Assembly: GCA_030248225.1 (NCBI GenBank)
Contig: JASANE010007089.1
Span: 1-64,000, forward strand
Length of the DNA: 64,000 nucleotides
From: Trileptium ribeirensis
Taxonomy: Eukaryota > Nematoda > Enoplea > Enoplida > Thoracostomopsidae
Reading direction: 5' to 3'
Below are positions 21,798-33,208 of this stretch, in pieces; position 1 is the stretch's first letter; every line of letters starts with the position of its first letter. The notes beneath the pieces were generated by a model. The model saw only the letters and a list, made by a program, of their open reading frames with translations, ran no database searches and was not told where the DNA came from. Made by a program: the position numbers and the translations under genes.

Positions 21798-22440
21798 GTG
21801 GCGAGTAAACGAAATGGCGTCCAAAGCAAATTGAGTTGTGCAAAAGTATCGAACGCGCAATTACAAACAAAATTAAAGACGAGCAGAAAGAAGCCCCACA
21901 TAAGGTCAAAGAAGAACAACGAAAAGGAAGACAAAGAACAAAAGAAGCATCGAGTAATTACAGTGGATCAAGAAGAATCCGATTTCGAAACATCATCGAT
22001 ATTCGAACGGCGATACAAGTACAACCAACCCAAAGGGAAGACAGTCAATGGTCCGACATCGAAAGCCAAGACGAAACAAGAAGAGGCAAACAACTACTTA
22101 TCGGTGACGGACAAAAAGTGTACAGTTGAAAGAAACATTCGGAGGAACCTACGACAGTGGTGAAGAAAATAGAAAAGAAAAAGCCCCAAGAAAGAAAAGA
22201 CTCACAAACCCAAAAGAGGGGGCAAACAAAGAATCGACCAAAGGAAAATCAAGCACAAAAAGGAAAGAACAATAACAGAAGGAAAAGCTTCTAGTGACCG
22301 AACACGTAATAGCAATTAATGGAGAAGACCGATTATTCGTAATTGTAGGCGAAACCTCAGAAGAAGAAGAATAGCCATTGGAAACAATACGCGAAACCTC
22401 AGAAGCAGAAGAAGATACATTATGTGTGCAATCAGCATGT
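21798..22440 (+). pseudogene. Lys/Glu-rich remnant after the protease
   Basis: Low-complexity coding-like sequence rich in Lys, Glu and Gln (open at 21798-22163, then short frames to about 22430, with two near-repeats of a GETSEEEE / RETSEAEE motif around 22350-22415). No RT of an LTR element follows. Instead, sequence of a CR1-like LINE starts around 22445, so the LTR element appears truncated there. Confidence 0.45.
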
Positions 22441-22679
22441 CAACACTCTACCTCTACCTTTTGATAATGTTTCGTCAATTGAAAATAACCATTTTAACAT
22501 TAATGATTTAAATTTGCAATTTTGCAAATCGTCACACACTAACAATATTTGAAATAGTTCAGAATATGAGGTTGCTCTATCTGATAGTCTATTACCTTCG
22601 TCCTTTTGTTCTACAAATCAAGAAATATTACAAAATTTTAATTCATCAACAAATTTAAATTTATCAAGTATGAAAATGA

Positions 22680-23441
22680 CTTAATACTTGTCTTTCAACG
22701 CCAGAAACCTTGTGAATAAGATTAAATTGTTTCGAAGTTATTGTTTCTTGAAACAACTATGATATTATTTTAATTTGTGAGTCGTGGGGTTGTGCTAGTG
22801 TACTGCCAGGCGAATTTGAAATAAGTGGTTACACCGTCTACCGTTCCGACCGAAAATCATCTACCGGGGGTGGAGTTCTTATATATGTTGCTAGTACTCT
22901 AAATTCAACCCTTTTCCACATAGAACCAGTGCAGTACGATGATATTGTTGCCTGCCAGTTATAACTTTGCTCAAAAACCAAACTAATATTTGTGTGTACT
23001 TATCGGTCAAATTCGAACACTCCGGAATTAAATTCCTTATTGTTCGAAATATTACGTGATATTTGTCTCTCTGATAATGCCAGTATTGTCATAGCCGGTG
23101 ACTTCAACTACCCAGAAATTTCATGGTCCGACGGCACATGGCACACATCAGCGGATAAATTTATGGAAACAATAAGGGATTGTGGTCTTACACAACATGT
23201 GAACGTACGGACTAGAAATAATGCCCTTCTTGACCTGATTCTTTGTAGTGAACCCAATGCGGTTGACAATGTTATTGCTTTGCCACCGATTGGTGCTGCA
23301 GATCATCTTTGTTTCACATTCAATGTTCATCATAACGGTTCAGCCCGTCATGTTCCAACGTCCATAAACCGATATAATGTTTGGCGTGCTGATTGGAAAA
23401 AAATTGGACAACGACTCTGTCACACCGGCCATCACGGGTGA
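22680..23441 (+). pseudogene. CR1/Jockey-type LINE A: apurinic-type endonuclease
   Basis: Nicks target DNA to prime reverse transcription. Motifs in order: FNARNLVNK (about 22693), CESWG (about 22776, catalytic Glu), YRSDRKSSTGGGVLIYVAS (about 22840), IAGDFNYPEISW (23091-23125, catalytic Asp and Asn) and a terminal ADH near 23299 where SDH is usual. The N-terminal part has frame breaks before 22992 and contains a TAA near 22962; 22992-23441 is open. The order and spacing are those of the APE-like nuclease of CR1/Jockey elements. Confidence 0.85.
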
Positions 23442-24987
23442 TGTCTACGCTGACTGGAACTTGTTTAAATGTACGGCAATCAACGCACTCCGTATGTATT
23501 CTCTGAAAAATGCAAAAAGGACCCACCGTGGGTTGATAAAACAACTATGCTTGCATATCGTCTTATGCGTAACGCCTATCGCGCTTGGATGAGAACTCTT
23601 CTAACTGCACACACTTTTGAAATTTATTTTGTCAAAAAAATTGTTTGAAAATGAATGTAACAAGGCTGTGTGGTATTTTGAAAGAAAACTTACAATAAAC
23701 ATCAACGCGGATCCGAAGTCCTTTTGGGCTTACTTAAATCGAAAACAGTCGTCTAAACCGCGCATAGGACCACTTAAAGTTGATGGTAGTGTAATATTGG
23801 GCGATACAGAAGGTGCTGAACAACTAAATTTGTATTTTCAATCCATTTACGTAAATGAACCAAGCTCTGGACCTACCAACCTGCCTTTTCGTACCCATGC
23901 TCGACCTACTGATATAAACTTTAACGAAGAAGACGTGCTTAGAGTGCTTGAAAATTTAAAAGTGAAATCAACTCCCGGTCCAGATGATTTGAGCAATCCA
24001 GTTTTGAGACTCTGTGCTAAAACATTTCAGGTCCTTTAACATTACTTTTTAAGAACTCTATTCAGAACGGTGTCATTCCGTCAGATTGGTTGCACGCAAT
24101 TATTGCCCCTCTTCATAAAACCGGAAACCGATCGCTTGTCAGCAATTATCGCCCAATCAGTCTGACATCTTGTACTTGTAAAGTATTGGAAAAAGTAATT
24201 AATGACAAACTTGTAGAATTTGCTCATACTAACAACTTGTGGGTCCACTGCACAGTTGGGATTTATTACTGGCCGAACGTGCGAAACCCAATTGCTTGAC
24301 TATTTAAATGTCGTTACTCAGATTGTGGACAGTGGTGACTGCGTAGACGTTATATACCTCGATCTTAGAAAAGCGTTCGATAGGGTTCCCCACCGGCGGT
24401 TGCTTACTAAATTGACATCGTACGGCATCACGGGTAATCTCCTTAACTGGGTCGCATGTTTTCTTGCTAATCGTACTCAACCAGTTGTAGTTAATGGTTC
24501 CAAGTCGTCTAATTTGCGAGTCGCTTCGGGTGTCCCACAAGGAAGCATTCTTGTACCAATTCTCTTTCTATACTGTATCAACGACCTCTCCGCCTGTTTA
24601 TAATACTCACAAGTGTGGCTTTTTGCGGAATACTAAAATACTGAAGCGAATTTGTAAAAGAAGGGAATCTACTAACATTAAGGCATTGCAGCGAGACTTG
24701 CACTCACTGGAATTATACGCAACTACATGGCTTCTTGACTTCAACGTCAGTAAATCTGCATGTCTATTTCGGCAGCCGTAATCCAGGAGCTGTATATTCG
24801 CTTCAGAACAGCAACATACCTGATAAATCCGTGATGAAGGATTTGGGTGTTCTTGTGTCCACTAACCTCAAATTTCATGATCATTGTAATAGCATTATGG
24901 CTAACAGCAATAAGCTCCTGGCGTTTATATCTCGATCATTTCGATATTGGAGTGGTGAATCATTTAAGGCGGTATATTACTCCTCTA
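23442..24987 (+). pseudogene. LINE A: reverse transcriptase, catalytic motif broken
   Basis: Continuation of the endonuclease ORF in shifting frames. A linker with KKDPPWVDK near 23517 precedes RT blocks STPGPDDLSNPVL (about 23970), SNYRPISLTSCTCKVLEKV (about 24140), IYLDLRKAFDRVPH (about 24350) and SGVPQGSILVPILF (about 24527). The palm F-A-D-D block at about 24621-24632 has lost two bases, destroying the second Asp and the frame. A further shift lies near 24755. The protein stops matching at about 24987, within the thumb, where another RT begins. Frame changes are also near 23480, 24030 and 24235. All breaks are shared with copy 2. Confidence 0.85.
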
Positions 24988-26595
24988 GAAGTTGCCTGTA
25001 CACTAAATGACTATTTTGCCAGTGTCTTCAATGAAGAAAACACAGATACTGTACCAACATACCCAATGAGAACTAATGTGATACTGGAAAATGTCTCGTT
25101 TAGTTGCCTCTCTGTACATAAAACCTTACTTGGTCTCAAAGCACAATCAGCATCTGGTCCAGACGATATTCCGAACCTACTTTTATCCAAATGTGCTACC
25201 GCTCTGGCAAGCCCATTGTGTATGCTCTTCAAAAAGTCATTTGAAGAAAGCATTGTACCTGCTTCGTGGAAGTGTGCAAAAGTTGTTCCAATATTTAAGA
25301 AGGGGTCAAGGTTCGATGTTAGCAACTACAGGCCTATTAGTTTAACATCGTCTTGTTGTAAGGTAATGGAAAAAATGTTTAACAAAGTAGTTCAAGATCA
25401 CATGTCAAAAAACCAGCTCATTTCAAACAACCAATTTGGGTTTCGTCGACGTCGGTCAGCTATGCTTCAACTAGTACTATTCTTTGATATACTAAGCAAA
25501 AACTTAAACCTTCAAATCCCGACTGATTGTGTCTTCCTTGACCTTCGAAAGGCTTTCGATTTGGTACCCCATAAGCGTTTGCTAAACAAACTTTTAGCTC
25601 ATGGGATTACCGGACGACTTCTGCTTTGGACAGAGGCTTTTTTGACAGAACGAAATCAAGTAGTTTCCGTCTCTGGTTCAATTTCTCACCTGATAGATGT
25701 AAGAAGTGGTGTACCGCAGGGATCAGTGTATGGTCCAACGTTATTCATTATTTACATTAATAATTTTGGAGACTGTGTGGACAGCTTAGTGTGGCATTTT
25801 GCTGATGATAGTTGCGTAGTACGTGCGCTCCACCCACCGCATGCCATTGTTGATGCGAACATGCTTCAAACCGACCTTGCATCGATTGCACAATGGGCTA
25901 CTGAATCTCTTATGGAGTTCTCGGTTTCCAAATGTGCTGTTGTTCATCTGGGCCGTAATAACCCCAATGTAAACTACCAATTACTGGGTGAGAATCTACA
26001 CACTACGAATTTTGAACGATACTTGGGTGTTGTTGTTTCAAACGATCTCAAATCTGCTGAACATTGTACTAAACTGGTTGTCGATTGCAATAAAGTTATC
26101 GCCCAAATGTTTCGTTCGTTTGGATATCTTCATCGCCAACCTTTCATTTTACTATATCGGGCTCTGATCCGTCCGCGACTTGAATATGCCAGTCAAGCTT
26201 GGAGCCCCTACACACAACGCGACATCAAATTATTAGAATCTGTCCAGCGAAGGGCCACCAAACTCGTTTATGGGATTACAAACTGGACATATGAAGCTCA
26301 CCTGCAATACCTGTCCTTACAAACATTAGCTACTAGGCGTCAACGCGCTGACCTCATCCTTGTCTATCAGTTGCTTCATGGGTTAGTAGACCTCGACTGG
26401 CACTTACTATTCCAACTAGCTCCTTCCAATCAACTACGTGGCCACCAACTAAAATTGTTACGTCCATTTGCTACCAGAAATTGTCGTATTCACTGTTTTG
26501 GCAGCCGCGTTGTACGTCTGTGGAACGATCTTCGTGCTGATGTCGTTCAAGCTCCATCGCTACAGATATTCAAACGGCGGTTGCACATGTCCGGT
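24987..26595 (+). pseudogene. LINE B: long open RT domain lacking endonuclease
   Basis: Open frame to 26634, coherent with the RT family from about 24990 (LNDYFASVFNEEN) to about 26590. Blocks: SGPDDIPNLLL, SNYRPISLTSSCCKVMEK, VFLDLRKAFDLVPH, SGVPQGSVYGPTLF, catalytic FADD (25798-25809), YLGVVVSNDLKS, IRPRLEYASQAWSP and VVRLWNDLRADVVQAPS, the full palm-to-C-terminus order of CR1/Jockey RTs. No internal stop or frameshift is seen, so this RT could fold, but the endonuclease and start are missing and 5' and 3' junctions fuse it to other RT pieces. The in-frame sequence before 24987 is an out-of-frame reading of LINE A. Confidence 0.85.
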
Positions 26596-27231
26596 AAACT
26601 CATAACCCTAACAATTATCGACCAATTAGCCTGACCTCTGCTTGCTGTAAAGTGTTTGAAAAAATCATTCAATCTGCTTTGTTTCGCTATATTCATCAAA
26701 ATCAACTGCTTTACTCAACCCAATACGGCTTTATGAAAGGAAAAACAACAGTTCTCGAACTACTAGACTTTTTCAACTTCGTGATAACATGTATCGATTC
26801 TGGTGACTCAGTGGACATCTGTTACCTTGATATTCGTAAAGCTTTTGATTCAGTTAACCACCAACTGTTGTTGGTCACATTGCGTTGCTATGGTATCGGT
26901 GGTTTGTTGCATAAATGGCTGTGTGCGTATTTGACCAAACGTGAACAACGTGTTATGATAAATGGTGTTTTTTCCGACGCTGTAGATGTTTTGAGTGGCG
27001 TCCCTCAAGGATCTGTCCTCGGCCCACTTTTGTTTCTTTTTATAATCGACAGCATGGACACGTATTGCTCATGCTTTATTGCAAAGTTTGCTGACGACGC
27101 TCGACTCGCAAGGCGAATAGGCAAGTGTTACTCTGAAAATGACTGTGCTCTGTTTCAAAATGACATTAATGGCATCTCTGACTATGGCAGAGATAACTTG
27201 ATGACATTTGCTGATGATAAATGTGAAATAC
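26595..27231 (+). pseudogene. LINE C: RT fingers-palm fragment
   Basis: A third RT begins abruptly after LINE B's C-terminus, at NYRPISLTSACCKVFEK (26613 onward). It continues through FMKGKTTVLELLDFF, CYLDIRKAFDSVNH, SGVPQGSVLGPLLF and FADD (27087-27098), then breaks off near 27231 after DNLMTFADDKCEILHY. It differs from LINE A and B in sequence but keeps the same strand and frame logic. Both ends are truncated; it lacks endonuclease and thumb. Confidence 0.85.
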
Positions 27232-27234
27232 TTC

Positions 27235-27780
27235 ATTACCATTATCTTTGAGTGTAAGATTGTTAGTAGTAAACTTATGACCTATTACCATTACTATTTT
27301 TTCGAGTCTAAAGGTTAACTTGGCATGTGCCATAAGTCGTCCCCGACTGCTGAGAAACGGAAACGTTTCTACGTTAGGCCGATTAGACGGAGTGTCATAG
27401 ACCTCGATGTTTTCAGCAACCAAACGTAAAACTCGCTCCTCAGGAGATTTAGCTACTATTTTACCTCGTTTCAGTTTGGCATACTCACCACCATCCAGCC
27501 GTTTCTTTAATTCAGCTACAACGGCATTAATTTCTGTCTGTTGCCTTGGGGTGAAATCATGTTTAATATAAGTTCCTTTAAATCCTACAGAAGGAAGAAA
27601 TTTTTGCTTAGACAGCACATGTTACGAGCATGAACTGTTAGTTCTCTTGGCTGTAATTTCCCATTGTCTGATTTAGCAAATCGCTTCACCGATATTAAGA
27701 AATTGTCAAGTGCAGCAATTTTACTAAACATTTGCATTACCTTGTTTTGTCATAATTTTCGATAGATGTTTATTTGTATA
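27235..27780 (-). pseudogene. Antisense LINE ORF1-like fragment
   Basis: Minus-strand frame open from 27618 to 27166, with coherent coding-like sequence extending upstream to about 27730. The stretch HDFTPRQQTEINAVVAELK followed by a basic KRGKIV block resembles the conserved end of zinc-knuckle/ORF1 proteins preceding ORF2 in CR1/L2-type LINEs (the DLTPxxR...RGKIV pattern). No RT or nuclease motif in this piece. Assignment is by motif likeness only. It meets LINE C tail to tail near 27235. Confidence 0.45.
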
Positions 27781-27962
27781 TTTTGTATATTACTCGAAAA
27801 GTAATGTCCCAAGCCTCGGCCGCAGCCTTTCTGATGATACCGTCGCCCATTAAGGCCTACCACTGGTCATATTTTATATAACCATGTATTTCGTATATAT
27901 GTAATATAACGTCGAATGTTGCTGAATCGCGATGAGACGTGCTACTCAACAGTATGGAGATG

Positions 27963-28540
27963 TTAATTGTAAGCGATGTCAAAAAGCACCGCTTTGAGCT
28001 GCCGCCGGAATGCTATCATGGTTAGATCCCTGGCTTGAATGCTGGAAGAGATCTTATTCCATAGACTTAGAGGAAAGCAATCAAAACTGGTGTCAATTCG
28101 AAATGGCACTTGAAGCTGCTGCCTCACAAATAACCGCTAGCTGTCATATAAACGCAGTTTGTCAATTAAGCCTTTAAGCCCTTAACCACGAAGACAATTC
28201 CAGACGAGAGTGATTATATATTTTGATTGAACATAATACGCTGTTTCACAGGCAACCAATGCAAGCCGAGCAGAACAGAGGTTATGTGGTATAACCTCCG
28301 GGTCAACGATATAGTTCTCGCAGCGGCATTAAGAGCTCTTTAAAGGAACTTGGTTGTTGTTTCGGGTAACTGGCAGAAGAGTGAACAGCAGTAGTCAATA
28401 TGGGATAGGACGAGCGCACGGACCATTGTTTCAGTAGTGTCACTGTCGACACGAGGTCGAATTCTCCGTAACTCTGTTAACTTCCACATGGCTATTTTGC
28501 TACCTTCAATATCATGCTGTTTAAATTTATTTTCATAACC
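27963..28540 (-). pseudogene. L2/CR1-like LINE, RT C-terminal tail
   Basis: Minus-strand remnant. ELRRIRPRVDSDTTETMVR, ALVLSHIDYCCSLFCQLPE (to 28340), then in a shifted frame NAAARTISLTRRLYHIT and LHWLPVKQRI (around 28230-28310), and finally a LWN-like block and a basic tail ending at the stop at 27963-27965. This is the usual HALVLSRLDYCNSLL ... LHWLPVxxRI order of L2-clade RTs. Upstream catalytic parts are missing; the sequence is cut at 28541 by the left end of a TIR element. Confidence 0.75.
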
Positions 28541-30471
28541 TAATTGAAGGGTTGAGGACAAAAAAGTGTTTTATAACATTTTGTCAAAAAATGAGATAAC
28601 AAAGTGTTCCGGGGTAAAAAATGACGGCGAATCAGCATACATTATTGTTTTGGCCGTATCCACTTCGTTTGTATAGATACAGGTATAAAAATGATGTTTT
28701 ATGCAACAAATCCTTGGTTTTGGGCTGCAAAAAAGTGTCATATACATAAATCGCTTTTTTATAGCAAAAAATAATGTTTTGCGCATATAACATTTAGTTA
28801 CACTATTCAAATGATTAATTTATTTCAAATAAAATATATAGCAAATATTTTAAATAACTCTGATTCTTATGAGTCTATGCCAGTATACAATATTATTATC
28901 GGTCAAATTCAAAAACTAGCGTGGATTGACACAATATACAATGTGCTTTGTCTGTAATTTTTAACACATCTTTGCAATCAATGGACATTTTATCGCTTGT
29001 TCTTTTCGGGAATTTTCTAACCGGGTTTCCATTACATAACCGTAATAACGTTAAAGTATTAATATTATAATAGAAATTAAGTTCGTGAGAAAATAAATTT
29101 AGATTATGTTCAGCATTGGAGATATTGTATGGGCCAAGTTCCTGAAATGGGACACAGTTACCTCGATTCCGATCGGGATTTCGGACTTGTAGAAACAGAA
29201 TACCGTAAACATGAAGTAGTATATCAATTTGCTGCGCCAGCGTGATAAGTAAATGTGTACAACACTCACCAGAAATTAATGCTATTCGTTCAGTGCTTGT
29301 CAGAATTCAAAATAAATTCAAAATTTTTGTTCGAAAGATGCTCGAATATTGGTCGAGACGTGCTCGCAGATAGCAAGATCTGGCTTGATTTTCATTCGTT
29401 CGAAACGTAAAAACTATTCTGGCGAGTGATGCAGTTTAATCTGTGAAACTTGTGGCACAATAAGTAGCGAAACCCTGTATACATCTTATTACGTTTTCAG
29501 CTGAAATTAACGTTGAATAAGTGTTGAAAGCAGAACGAGGTGGTTATAAATTAATATACTTCTGTTGTGATAGCTTGTGTTTAGTATCTGCATCTCAATG
29601 TAGGATGCCTTTTTGCTTTGGTATACTGCTGACCTGTCCACAGTGGGGGACCCCCACTTTCCAAATCCCCCATGCTCGTGAAATTTTCCCCCATGCCCGT
29701 CCCACCACTCGGCCGAAACCCGCCATGTTCAACTAATTCCAAAAATTTTTTGTGTCTGAAAAAGCATGTTTTTTTGCAAATTGTTTTTAAACATTAATCA
29801 CCACTATTTATAATGCTAAAATATCGTTTTTTAGCTTGAAAATCATTCACGGTAGTAAAAATGCATGAAAATATGGAAATATTTAGTATTTTTAAGCAAA
29901 ATTTATCCCTCCACTTTTAGTTTTCCCCGAGAATGAACATGGGTGCCCCCGCAGTTTCCCCCACTTTTCGTAGGGCTGTGGACAGGCTAGTACTGTGGAT
30001 GCAAAACAATGTAGTTTAGCCTGTGACACCTGAAAATATAACGGAATGAGTGGTGAAAGCTAAATCTGCTGTGTTACGTGTTGAATAGAAAATACTGTGT
30101 TATAAGTGGAACGACATTATCTTAAAGGTACCTCTTTTGTGAAAGTGAATTTTGAATGAATGTGTATTACTGAACGAAGCATGCAGGGCGAAAAATTTTC
30201 ATAAGATACTATTTTATTTTCTGTAGCTTGTAATTTTACCTTATGTAAAAAAATGCTTTATGATAAAATGAGCCGTTCCTCCAGTATGAAGGCAGCAGAA
30301 ACATCTATCGGAATGGTAGCATATAATGTTCCGTATTACCATATTAATGCTGTTTTTGTAATTTTGATTCCAACGAAAGTGTAAAGATGCCAGCCGAAAA
30401 TAGTTTTTGGCTCATTACTCAAAATGCAGTTTATCTCATAAAGCATCTTTTTATCCTCAACCCTTCAATTA
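28541..30471. mobile_element. Non-autonomous TIR element with TA ends, 1.93 kb
   Basis: Left end TAATTGAAGGGTTGAGGA at 28541 and right end TCCTCAACCCTTCAATTA ending at 30471 are inverted repeats, with weaker pairing continuing inward (TGTTTTAT / ATAAAGCA, TGAGATAA). Outer bases are TA on both sides, as for Tc1/mariner-type insertions. No transposase ORF is present. It abuts the L2-like RT tail and contains a nested insertion at 29634-29989. Confidence 0.65.
29634..29989. mobile_element. Nested small inverted-repeat element
   Basis: Ends CTGTCCACAG (29634) and CTGTGGACAG (29980-29989) are inverted repeats, each followed inward by GTGGGGGA-type and TCCCCCAC-type sequence. A perfect palindrome GTGGGGGACCCCCAC lies at 29643-29657. 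The body is AT-rich and non-coding. No clear target duplication was found. Confidence 0.5.
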
Positions 30472-33208
30472 ATAATAATAAGAAGAACGTATATAAGCCG
30501 TTAATCGTTAGCGCATACGTATATGTGGTGTGAAGGGCTCACGTAGCGGGTACGTTTATGGATTCGATAAGCGGCAGTGGAATCCGACCTTCTCGTACCG
30601 CCTTCATGTTATTGTGACTCCTCGGAGAGATTGATTCGACGAAGTTTCCCGAGAAGACACCATATAATATAGTGATGTAGCCCTCAAGAAGGCTTTGAAA
30701 TGAGGTTCTTTGGACTCACATAGTACCCAGCGACGTTTACTTAGTGATTTTAGAATCAATCGATAGGTCTCATGGAAAGGAGTCGAATGGATATTATTCC
30801 CGATTCAACCGTTCACCGGTTCCTGAGATACCGGAAACCCGTCGATTTCAGAAATTAGTCAATAGATTTCAGTTTTTCTGTTTTGTTCAATCAAGCACTT
30901 ACTTGTCAACGATATTGGCTAGTGGTGTCAAATTTGGTGCGGAGCGTCCTGAGCCATTGTCGGCGTGACACTTCGTCGTTCTTGATATACAGAGCTTGAG
31001 CCGAATTATGCACAAAATAACCGGTCAAATTTTGTCAATTTTTTGACAGGTCACAGGCATTTGAAGACTTTTTTGGAGGTGCACAATTTTTGTTCGTTTT
31101 TTAGCATATTTTTGCTCGAACCAAAAAATTTTGACAACGAATCAAAATATTTTTTGTTAGTTGTATGGAATGGATACAACAGATCAATTAAAAAATTATT
31201 TCTATTCTAACACTAAAAGTGGCGAACTATTCTAGTGTTCAACACGGGCTTTTACCCCTTTGGACCGAGTTTGGTCATTTTTCACGGTTTATGGACATTG
31301 AGCGAATATATGTCGCGAACCACGAAAAAATCAAAAATCTTATAGGAGAAATTTTTCGCATTTGTCCGAAGAGTAGGTTAAAAAGTTTGAATGAAATATT
31401 TTGAAAATTGAGGTGCTATATAAATTTTGGAAATGGTGTCTTGTGCAAATTGGAGAATTCCCTAAAAAATTCTAAGTCCAACGTTTCCAGCTAGGTGGTT
31501 GTGATTTAAGTGATTTTGGCCGGATTTAGGTATTTAGACCCATTTTTGGCCCAAGCTTGCTAGTAAGCGACCTTTAAACAACATTTTAACTAAACGCCGT
31601 GCCTCTGGCATCATGTTGGGTTCCGTGGGCTCTATGGCACGCGTCTCGGGTCCGTCAGATACCCCAAATTCCCACTTTGTAACACCTAGGTATGTAGACT
31701 TGGTTTTAGGTCCGTTAAAAAGCCAAGCTGGTCAAACTGGGCACTCTAGTGACTTTGTCATTATTTCCAGTATATAGCTATCTTGTTATATCCCTAAAAT
31801 CGTGTTTTTTTGGGGCGGGGGGGAGCAAAAATTCGACTTTTCACCCACAGACGAGTTCGCACAACTACAGGTTATTTTAGTACAAAAATTTGACAGCGTT
31901 TATTTAAAATATATATTTTCATAAATTTAGTTTATGTTAATCTTGTAATGTTAATATACTTTTTGAACCCTTGTTATTAATAAAGAAAATGAATGTGGGA
32001 TATTGCTTTCGTCCCTTTGGCTGTAAGGGTCGGTGAACCATTCTTAATTTTGTCTTATCGGCATTCTAAAATAAAATATAATTTACAGTTTGTGGACACG
32101 CTTGATTCTATAACTGTAACTGTGCTTACTTAATGAGGTGTGCGTCAAACACTTGGTTTAGTTAATTTAGCAATTGAATCAAAATTAAGGTGAGGCATAC
32201 AACGGTTTAATTGGTTACTTTGATTTTTTAATATTTTATTAAGTAAAAACCTTTATCTTATATGTATAAGTAGTGAGAGTAAACATTGAACATTAAGTCG
32301 GAGGGGTGTTCAGCACCTTGCTTGTTTTCGATATTTTAGTTGTTATATTTTATGTTTTGCATGTGGGTGGGTGTTTTGCAGGTTATGCCGGCTATTCGTA
32401 ATTATTGGGACGAGGAAGTTTCTTCATCTCAGATATGGTTCGTGTTCGTGGCCAGAAGTATGCCAGTCAGTGGGTAAATTTTATATAGCACGCGCTTTTA
32501 TAGATATATTTACAGACACGAGTATTCAAATACAGTTCTAGACTCGACAAATATCCGAGTCTATCTGATGCAAAACGCCCTATATGCCCCTATATACTCT
32601 TTCCGGTTCCAATACGGTATCACGACACAATTATATTAAAGTGTTTATTTTAAAACAATAATTATTGCCACCGGTTAAACTAGCAATATCGAAAAGATAT
32701 AAAATGTATACAATGTTTTTACTGCTCGGTTTTATAGTGTGTTACCCCGGCTTATATTGATATTATTGATTTCGGCCAGTTAACGCCACCCCATTATTCA
32801 TTCGGCTCGATAAATTTTGTGACCTGACTCCTTGCTATGTACTGGGAAAGGTATCCACGATTTAGTATAGTATTCGCCTTCCCACTATGTGCCGAATTAT
32901 TTTATTTTACGCTGGAATGTCAATGAGTAAGAAGACTACTCGTGCAGATTGGTTATCCTGTTTGCCGATACTTAACACTCTATTTGCGCAGGGCGCCGCC
33001 AGTGGAACCTAACGGAACGCTCCCGAATTGAGTAATGACGCCAGTTAGATTGTTACCAACCTTCGCGTAGGCTGCGAAAAATGTAGGGCTTCCGTTCCCA
33101 AACACGACTCTCACTCACCCGCTTCCACTGGGATTTCCACTATTATGAACTAAATTCTTCTAAAGTCAATGAATCTTATTGTAGAAACACACAGGAGTCA
33201 GCCAGTAT
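30472..33208. other. Gene-free stretch
   Basis: No gene or RNA recognised. A G-run GGGGCGGGGGGG lies near 31815. The segment 32382-32480 is a weak match to 35235-35350. The remaining sequence is AT-rich with no long frames. Confidence 0.45.
32382..32480 (+). repeat. Diverged repeat pair, member 1
   Basis: Shares an ordered set of short matches with 35235-35350, including CGGCTAT, TGGTTCGT and CGTGGCCAG(A/T)AGTAT. Possibly pieces of one old interspersed repeat; identity by eye is about two thirds. Confidence 0.3.

Larger units (their letters stand above)
14754..25226. repeat. Large direct duplication, copy 1
   Basis: This block recurs at 53549-64000 in the same order and orientation with only scattered differences. 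The left match begins at TTGAAAACTTTTCAGCGG in both copies, with unrelated sequence before it. The right limit given here is only where copy 2 meets the window end, so the true duplication is longer. It contains four retroelement fragments whose junctions are identical in both copies, so the mosaic formed before it was duplicated. A 20-bp tandem unit at 19485-19524 is doubled here and single in copy 2. Confidence 0.95.
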
